In this document: positions 58,934 through 64,000 of the stretch, piece by piece | Numbering within the stretch: the first letter of the stretch is position 1 | How the letters are laid out: the number at the start of each line of letters is the position of its first letter | Program-made: the position numbers and the translations under genes | NCBI RefSeq assembly: GCF_038592985.1 | Contig: NZ_CP151951.1 | Location: 3,029,001 to 3,093,000, forward strand | Reading direction: 5' to 3' | DNA from: Paenibacillus sp. FSL R10-2782 | GTDB lineage: Bacteria; Bacillota; Bacilli; Paenibacillales; Paenibacillaceae | Length of the DNA: 64,000 nucleotides | Notes under the pieces: generated by a model | Seen by the model: the letters and a program-made list of their open reading frames with translations, nothing else | Database searches by the model: none | Told to the model about the DNA's origin: nothing

Positions 58934-60511
58934 TTATAAGTTGATAGAATCACTCGTGTCGTTGACCGTCACAGTCCCCAGATATTCCTTTAGACCGTCC
59001 ACAATCCCTTCCGCAATCCTTTCCTGTGTTTCTTCCGAGAACATGGCTGCTTCATCAGACAGATTGCTAAGGTAGCCACATTCCAGCAACACGGCTGGCA
59101 TTTGGGCCTTTCTCGTCACGATATGATTCGCCACCTTAATCCCGTTATCCTTAAATCCGGTAGCTGCTACAAGATGCTTATGCATCGTTGTTGCCAGTCC
59201 CAGACTTTCCTGACGTGCATAGTAGGTTTCAGAACCGTTGGCTTTTCCTTTATTGGAGGCCAGCATACTGTTTCCATGGATCGAAACAAACACACGCGCC
59301 TGCTGTTCGTTTGCTAGTTGGGGGCGTTCATCCAGCGTAGGATACGTATCTCCATCGCGGGTCATGACTACCTGAATATCAGGATCATTTTGCAAGAGCT
59401 GCTTGACCTTTAACCCTACAGCCAGTGCAAACTCCTTTTCGTGTCTTCCAGTGATACTGCCTGCTCCAGGGTCTTTGCCACCATGCCCTGGATCAATGAC
59501 GACTATTTTCCGTCCGCCGCTGTTGGTTGGTGTCACAACCTGATCAACACTGCGCTCACGCAATTGGAGTGTGATTTTACCTGTGCCGTTAGTTGAAAGC
59601 TCGTAATCACGTACCTGGTTTAAAGCAATTACAATGCGGACGCCGCCCTTTTGTCCATCGGCGGGAGCAAACCTAACTTCCTGCACGTCTTCTCTGTCAA
59701 TATTATCCAGAACTCGTAATCCATCGCTACGAAGCGGAAACTGCTGAGAAAGCTCCGACGTAAGCACAGCTTCTGCCAGATCTACAACAATACGGTCAGG
59801 TCCTGTCATCTTGGTCACTTTGGGCGTTATATCCCTGTTCAATGAAATCTGTAATGCTTCATCCTGAAAGGTAATGTTTTGCACCTGTAGGGTATTTGCT
59901 TGTAGCTGTTCTGAATCCTGCTGCTTGGATGATGCGAGTCCATCCTGTGTAAGCTTGTCTGATCCAGTCAGCTTTGTAGTCGTTGTTGTCGCCGTAGACG
60001 TTTTTTGTGTACTCGTGATCTGTGTCTGCGCTTGTGATGATTTTTGGGATTGAGACTGTTTTTCTGTCTGCTGGGCTGTCACTTTTTGACTAAGATTTAC
60101 GGATTTATTTTTATTATTCCAATCTACCTTCAACCCCATTTGCTCCCCGACAAAACGTAACGGAACCATGGTGGAGTTACCACGTAGCACAGGAGGTGCA
60201 TCCAAATTGACCGTTTTTCCATTCACATCAGCCGATGTACGACCCACATACATAGACATATCCGTGCTGTTTTTTTGGATTGAGATTTTATAGGCTTGTG
60301 GTTCCCATTTAAATTGATATCCAAGCTGTTCACCAACCACTCGAAGCGGAACCATGACTTTTCCATTGACCATTTCAGGCTTGGCATCTGCGGGTGCTTC
60401 TATTCTTTTTCCATCTAAAAATAAATCTGCTCCAGCAGCATTCACATGAGAAGAGAACGGCCACAACCAAATCAAGACAGCCGCCAGTATCAACCAACCA
60501 TATTTCTTCAT
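58934..60511 (-). CDS. Secreted N-acetylmuramoyl-L-alanine amidase with stalk and AMIN domains (copy 2)
   Basis: Paralogue of 525 residues with the same order: signal peptide, stalk domain (VPLRVVGEQLGYQFKWEPQ and VPLRFVGEQMGLKVDWNN), a longer Gln/Ser/Thr-rich linker (about 140-205), AMIN domain, Amidase_3 with VVIDPGHGGKD, the Glu in RHEKEFALA, SIHGNS and VLLECGYLSN. The ATG at 60511 has AGGGG at 7 bases; an ATG two codons earlier is too close to it. It acts on peptidoglycan outside the membrane. Confidence 0.93.
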   Translation of the reverse strand: MKKYGWLILAAVLIWLWPFSSHVNAAGADLFLDGKRIEAPADAKPEMVNGKVMVPLRVVGEQLGYQFKWEPQAYKISIQKNSTDMSMYVGRTSADVNGKTVNLDAPPVLRGNSTMVPLRFVGEQMGLKVDWNNKNKSVNLSQKVTAQQTEKQSQSQKSSQAQTQITSTQKTSTATTTTTKLTGSDKLTQDGLASSKQQDSEQLQANTLQVQNITFQDEALQISLNRDITPKVTKMTGPDRIVVDLAEAVLTSELSQQFPLRSDGLRVLDNIDREDVQEVRFAPADGQKGGVRIVIALNQVRDYELSTNGTGKITLQLRERSVDQVVTPTNSGGRKIVVIDPGHGGKDPGAGSITGRHEKEFALAVGLKVKQLLQNDPDIQVVMTRDGDTYPTLDERPQLANEQQARVFVSIHGNSMLASNKGKANGSETYYARQESLGLATTMHKHLVAATGFKDNGIKVANHIVTRKAQMPAVLLECGYLSNLSDEAAMFSEETQERIAEGIVDGLKEYLGTVTVNDTSDSINL

Positions 60512-60644
60512 CCTCATTCCCCTAACTTAGATATGTATTTTTTGTGCTATTGCATAGGGATAGTCCTTTAGCCATTTTACATTACCATACCATGCTGAAT
60601 CGAACCGTCAACCCCTTATTTACCAATTTATCTTATGAACATGA

Positions 60645-60686
60645 CAAAAGCCCGCAGGCAAAAGAATTGCCAGTACGGGCTTTTTG
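60645..60686. terminator. Terminator of leuCD
   Basis: Arms AAAAGCCCG / CGGGCTTTTT with inner GGCA/TGCC pairing. It lies about 50-90 bp past the leuD stop and looks bidirectional. Confidence 0.85.
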
Positions 60687-60735
60687 TCCAACAAACCAGT
60701 TCACTTTATCCCTACAAACTCATACCGATTTGGAA

Positions 60736-61338
60736 TTATGCGCCTTGCTTGGCAGCACGCTTCTGTTCATAAGCCAGAATTTCAGCCTCATGCTGGAGCG
60801 TCAAGCCAATGTCATCCAAACCTTGCAGCAAAAATTGACGGCGATGCTCATCCAGATCAAAATCAATATGCAGACCATAATCGTCGCTAATTGTTTTTTC
60901 ATTCAGGTCTACGTTCAATTCGTAGTTATCATGCTTCGCTGTGCGTTGAAACAGCTCCTCTACTTGCTCCTCAGACAGCTTGATGGGCAAAATACCATTT
61001 TTAAAACAGTTATTATAGAAGATATCCGCATAAGACGGTGCGATTACGCAGTGAAATCCATAGTCCATGATCGCCCACGGCGCATGCTCACGGGAGGAGC
61101 CGCAGCCAAAGTTGGCGCGAGAAATCAGCACAGATGCCCCTGCATAGCGAGGCTTGTTCGGTTCAAATTCAGGATTGATATTTCCCTCTTCATCAAAACG
61201 CCACTCGTAAAACAGAAACTGTCCAAAACCTGTGCGCTCGATTCTTTTTAAAAACTGCTTGGGGATAATAGCATCTGTATCTACGTTCACCCGATCCACA
61301 GGCGCTACGATTCCTTTTAATGTTGTGAATGCTTCCAT
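60736..61338 (-). CDS. leuD: 3-isopropylmalate dehydratase small subunit
   Basis: Swivelling subunit of isopropylmalate isomerase in leucine synthesis, 200 residues. Typical stretches are VNVDTDAIIPKQFLKRIERT at the N-terminus, NFGCGSSREHAPWA and VIAPSYADIFYNNCFKNGILP. The ATG follows GAGGAGGAA, 21 bp after leuC, so the two are translated as one operon and their products form a heterodimer. Confidence 0.97.
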   Translation of the reverse strand: MEAFTTLKGIVAPVDRVNVDTDAIIPKQFLKRIERTGFGQFLFYEWRFDEEGNINPEFEPNKPRYAGASVLISRANFGCGSSREHAPWAIMDYGFHCVIAPSYADIFYNNCFKNGILPIKLSEEQVEELFQRTAKHDNYELNVDLNEKTISDDYGLHIDFDLDEHRRQFLLQGLDDIGLTLQHEAEILAYEQKRAAKQGA

Positions 61339-61359
61339 CGTAAATTCCTCCTCTGTATT

Positions 61360-62784
61360 CTAGTGGACTACTGCTTCCCGCTTGAATTTCCAGTCCCGTA
61401 CATCGACAAAATGCCCATGAATCGCCGCAGCGGCTGCCATTGCCGGAGATACGAGGTGAGTCCGTCCTCCACGCCCCTGACGTCCTTCAAAGTTACGGTT
61501 GGAGGTCGACGCACAGCGCTGTCCCGGTTGAAGCACGTCTGGATTCATCGCAAGGCACATGCTGCATCCTGCTTCACGCCACTCAAAGCCTGCTTCCTTG
61601 AAAATGACGTCCAGTCCTTCTTCCTCGGCCTGAATTTTCACACGGCCTGAGCCTGGTACGACGATTGCTGTTACCCTGTCGGATACCTGGTAGCCCTTGG
61701 CAACCTCAGCCGCAGCACGCAGATCTTCAATCCGTCCATTTGTGCATGAACCGATAAACACATAATCAATAGCAATATCTGTGATCGGTGTGCCTGGCTT
61801 CAAATCCATATATTCAAGCGCTTTTTCAGCAGCTTTACGTTCGTTTTCTGTCGGCAATTCTGCCGGAATCGGTACGGTAGCGGAAATATCTGTACCCATG
61901 CCTGGGCTAGTCCCCCAGGTTACTTGTGGAATAAGAGAATCCACATCAAACTCCAGCACAACGTCAAACTCAGCACCCTCATCTGTTACAAGCTCTTTCC
62001 ACTCGGCAACTGCCTGCTCGAAAGCAGCTCCCTGCGCTACATGCTCACGACCACGCAAGTAGCTAAAGGTTGTTTCGTCCGGTGCAATCATACCGGCTCT
62101 GGCTCCGCCTTCAATGGACATGTTGCACACGGTCATGCGCTCTTCCATGCTCAATTCGCGGATGGATTCACCTGTATACTCGATAACATAACCGGTAGCG
62201 AAATCCGTGCCGTATTTGGCGATGACACCCAAAATCATATCCTTTGCTGTCACACCCGGCTTGCGGCGACCCACAAAGCGAACTTCCATTGTTTTTGCTT
62301 TTGCTTGCTGGAGACATTGCGTTGCCATTACATGCTCTACTTCGCTGGTTCCGATACCAAAAGCGAGCGCTCCGAACGCGCCATGAGTGGAGGTGTGGCT
62401 GTCACCGCAAACAATGGTTTTACCCGGATGAGTCAGACCAAGCTCCGGCCCCATAACGTGAACGACACCTTGATCAATCGTATCCAAATCATACAGTGTG
62501 ACACCGAAATCACGACAATTTTGAGTCAATGTATCAATCTGCTGTTTGGAAATCGGGTCCTTAATATTGTAACGATCCTTCGTTGGCACGTTATGGTCCA
62601 TTGTCGCAAACGTAAGCTCTGGACGACGCACCTTGCGTCCGCTCAGACGAAGCCCCTCAAACGCCTGCGGCGAGGTTACCTCATGTACCAAGTGAAGGTC
62701 AATATACAAAATACTTGGCTTTCCCTCTTCTTGATAGATGACATGGTTATCCCAAATTTTCTCGAACATGGTCTTTTTGCTCAT
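61360..62784 (-). CDS. leuC: 3-isopropylmalate dehydratase large subunit
   Basis: Aconitase-family subunit carrying the 4Fe-4S cluster, about 474 residues. Cluster ligands are in FIGSCTNGR and the pair in [32 protein letters not shown] and the [11 protein letters not shown] segment are diagnostic. The ATG at 62784 has AGGGG at 9 bases; an ATG two codons upstream is the alternative. leuA and leuB are not adjacent, so leuCD is a detached unit. No T-box or CodY site was recognised in the upstream gap. Confidence 0.97.
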   Translation of the reverse strand: MSKKTMFEKIWDNHVIYQEEGKPSILYIDLHLVHEVTSPQAFEGLRLSGRKVRRPELTFATMDHNVPTKDRYNIKDPISKQQIDTLTQNCRDFGVTLYDLDTIDQGVVHVMGPELGLTHPGKTIVCGDSHTSTHGAFGALAFGIGTSEVEHVMATQCLQQAKAKTMEVRFVGRRKPGVTAKDMILGVIAKYGTDFATGYVIEYTGESIRELSMEERMTVCNMSIEGGARAGMIAPDETTFSYLRGREHVAQGAAFEQAVAEWKELVTDEGAEFDVVLEFDVDSLIPQVTWGTSPGMGTDISATVPIPAELPTENERKAAEKALEYMDLKPGTPITDIAIDYVFIGSCTNGRIEDLRAAAEVAKGYQVSDRVTAIVVPGSGRVKIQAEEEGLDVIFKEAGFEWREAGCSMCLAMNPDVLQPGQRCASTSNRNFEGRQGRGGRTHLVSPAMAAAAAIHGHFVDVRDWKFKREAVVH

Positions 62785-62790
62785 CAACAT

Positions 62791-63185
62791 TCACCCCTAT
62801 GTTTTTCGAACCTAGTGTAGAGAAGGCTGTACGGCTTTCTCTTGGATGTCAACAATATACCACGGCATGCTTGATTGATCCAAGATATGATATCTATAGA
62901 AGTGATAGGTTAAGGCTATAAGGTGGAATAAGGCCACAAGATTACTCCTCATCATATGAAACTAGGTATTTAGTTCTAGGATAAATATCTCATAAGTATT
63001 TCCCAGCGGACAGCTTCACTTTACTTCTGCTTGTGTTTTAAGGTGACAACGCTACGTACAAATTACAATAGAAACATATGTTCCGTTCAATAAATTTGCA
63101 GATAGAAAAATATTCCTAGGTCTGATAGACTACTTATAAAATGAGCATTTGCAAATTCATGAAATACCAGAAAGAGGAGATTATT
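62791..63185. other. Divergent intergenic region between leuC and the stalk-domain gene
   Basis: About 395 bp with no gene. On the minus strand TATATT preceded at 18 bp by TTGGAT is a weak candidate leuC promoter; on the plus strand TATAAA about 50 bp before the next gene has only a poor -35. No convincing T-box, riboswitch or hairpin terminator was seen. Confidence 0.4.
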
Positions 63186-64000
63186 ATGAAGCGCCTTCTT
63201 GTCCTATTATTCATTTGTGTGGTCTATTTTGGAACGATTCCAACAATACATGCGAACTCGTCGAATTATCGTATTTTTTTGGATGGAAAGATTGTGACGC
63301 TCCAATCTGCCCCTCGCATGGAAAGTAATACCCTGATGATTCCAGCTGTTCCGCTGTTAAAAAAATTAGGCTACACAGCTGCGGTAGATCCCGATATTTC
63401 TGATCGAGTAACAATAACAAATTCAAATAACACGATTACCTTTGTCGTGGGTGATAAAAATATGTATATCAACGGAAAAGAAATTCGTATGCCTGTTAGG
63501 TCTAAATCATACAATGGAGTAACTTACCTTCCTCTGCGCGCCATTTCTCAGGCGCTTGGGAGACCGTTTGGCAGTAACGCAACAGAACAGTACGCATGGA
63601 TTGGAGTTGCACCAAATAAAAACCAAAACACCCCTCCAGAATTGCAAGGGAAAGATTTTAGAAATGCTGTATGGGGTATGACAGTTCAGCAAATTAAAAG
63701 GTCTGAAACACTGCCCCTCATTAATGCAGTCACTGAATTGGATGATTATGGTATGAGTAATATGTACTATACTTATTTGGACTACAAAGGTGAATACAAC
63801 GGGTACAAAGCAGTTTACACTTATATCCTATCCGGGAATAATAAAAACAGCACTAAACTGATTGACGGACAGATTTTATTTCCTGAAAAATTTAGTAACA
63901 TGCAAAACTATATAGATCGTTTCTTTAAAATTAGTTCTAAAATGCAATTGGCATACGGTACGCCAGTTGAAAAGGAGCGACCACGAGGAAGAGATCAGAG
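63186..64000 (+). CDS. Secreted copper-amine-oxidase-N (stalk) domain protein, C-terminus outside window
   Basis: Exported protein with a signal peptide (MKRLLVLLFICVVYFG, cleavage probably after IHA), followed by a stalk domain at about residues 30-140. This shows FLDGKIVTLQSAP, LMIPAVPLLKKLGYTA and VTYLPLRAISQALGRPFG, the same family as the domains in the two amidases. The remaining visible part (about 155-271) contains GMTVQQIKRSE and a Tyr-rich strand region that I do not recognise. The ATG follows AGAGGAG at 8 bases. The frame is open to the window end. Confidence 0.85.
   Translation, partial: MKRLLVLLFICVVYFGTIPTIHANSSNYRIFLDGKIVTLQSAPRMESNTLMIPAVPLLKKLGYTAAVDPDISDRVTITNSNNTITFVVGDKNMYINGKEIRMPVRSKSYNGVTYLPLRAISQALGRPFGSNATEQYAWIGVAPNKNQNTPPELQGKDFRNAVWGMTVQQIKRSETLPLINAVTELDDYGMSNMYYTYLDYKGEYNGYKAVYTYILSGNNKNSTKLIDGQILFPEKFSNMQNYIDRFFKISSKMQLAYGTPVEKERPRGRDQ

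Noticed and set aside
61924..62820. A 298-codon plus-strand frame
   Set aside because: Antisense shadow of leuC without any domain signal.
62791..63185. T-box leader upstream of leuC
   Set aside because: No T-box signature sequence or terminator/antiterminator hairpin pair could be found in this gap.

Overview
The window looks like the chromosome of a Paenibacillus, probably of the P. polymyxa group. This rests on Gram-positive ribosome binding sites with many GTG and TTG starts, an adjacent topoisomerase IV pair (parE-parC), a tandem two-GTPase bacterial dynamin, several secreted proteins with copper-amine-oxidase-N ('stalk') domains, and a very large NRPS. The species call is inference. 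No rRNA, tRNA, CRISPR array, insertion sequence or phage gene was seen. Most genes lie on the minus strand.

Layout. 1-3512: a minus-strand cassette matching the poorly characterised Salmonella STM4012-STM4015 families (radical SAM enzyme, alkaline-phosphatase-fold hydrolase, ATP-grasp protein, leucine-rich protein). 3762-7483: an efflux operon of a short HlyD adaptor, a DHA2-type MFS pump and a lipoprotein HlyD adaptor. 7843-9140: a flavodoxin and an unrecognised partner behind a Fur box set inside the promoter. 9351-10832: L-arabinose isomerase alone, behind two AraR-like operators. 11214-29426: a two-gene natural-product locus, a 5,644-residue NRPS plus an MFS exporter.

30424-32039 (+): an RlmI-like methyltransferase and an RluA-family pseudouridine synthase. 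32134-34126: MarR regulator and DHA2 pump; 34412-34882: a second MarR. 35158-39622: parE-parC. 39721-42690: SGNH hydrolase, ABC ATPase and ABC permease with overlapping ends. 42993-46514: AIM24-family protein, CAP-domain secreted protein, GNAT acetyltransferase and purT. 46644-50254: a heterodimeric ABC exporter. 50599-54270: tandem dynamin. 54579-56232: glutathione peroxidase, small unknown protein and endonuclease III. 56444-60511: a GerMN lipoprotein and two paralogous cell-wall amidases. 60736-62784: leuC-leuD. 63186-end (+): a secreted stalk-domain protein cut by the window edge.

The strongest novelty candidates are two. First, the NRPS: it opens with an orphan carrier domain, holds a module whose adenylation domain is reduced to its C-terminal piece with the catalytic Lys replaced by Glu, carries two orphan condensation-domain C-lobes directly before adenylation domains, and ends in a condensation-like domain rather than a thioesterase. 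Second, the STM4012-4015 cassette, an enzymatic pathway whose product I do not know. Domain borders and adenylation codes were read by eye and are approximate.
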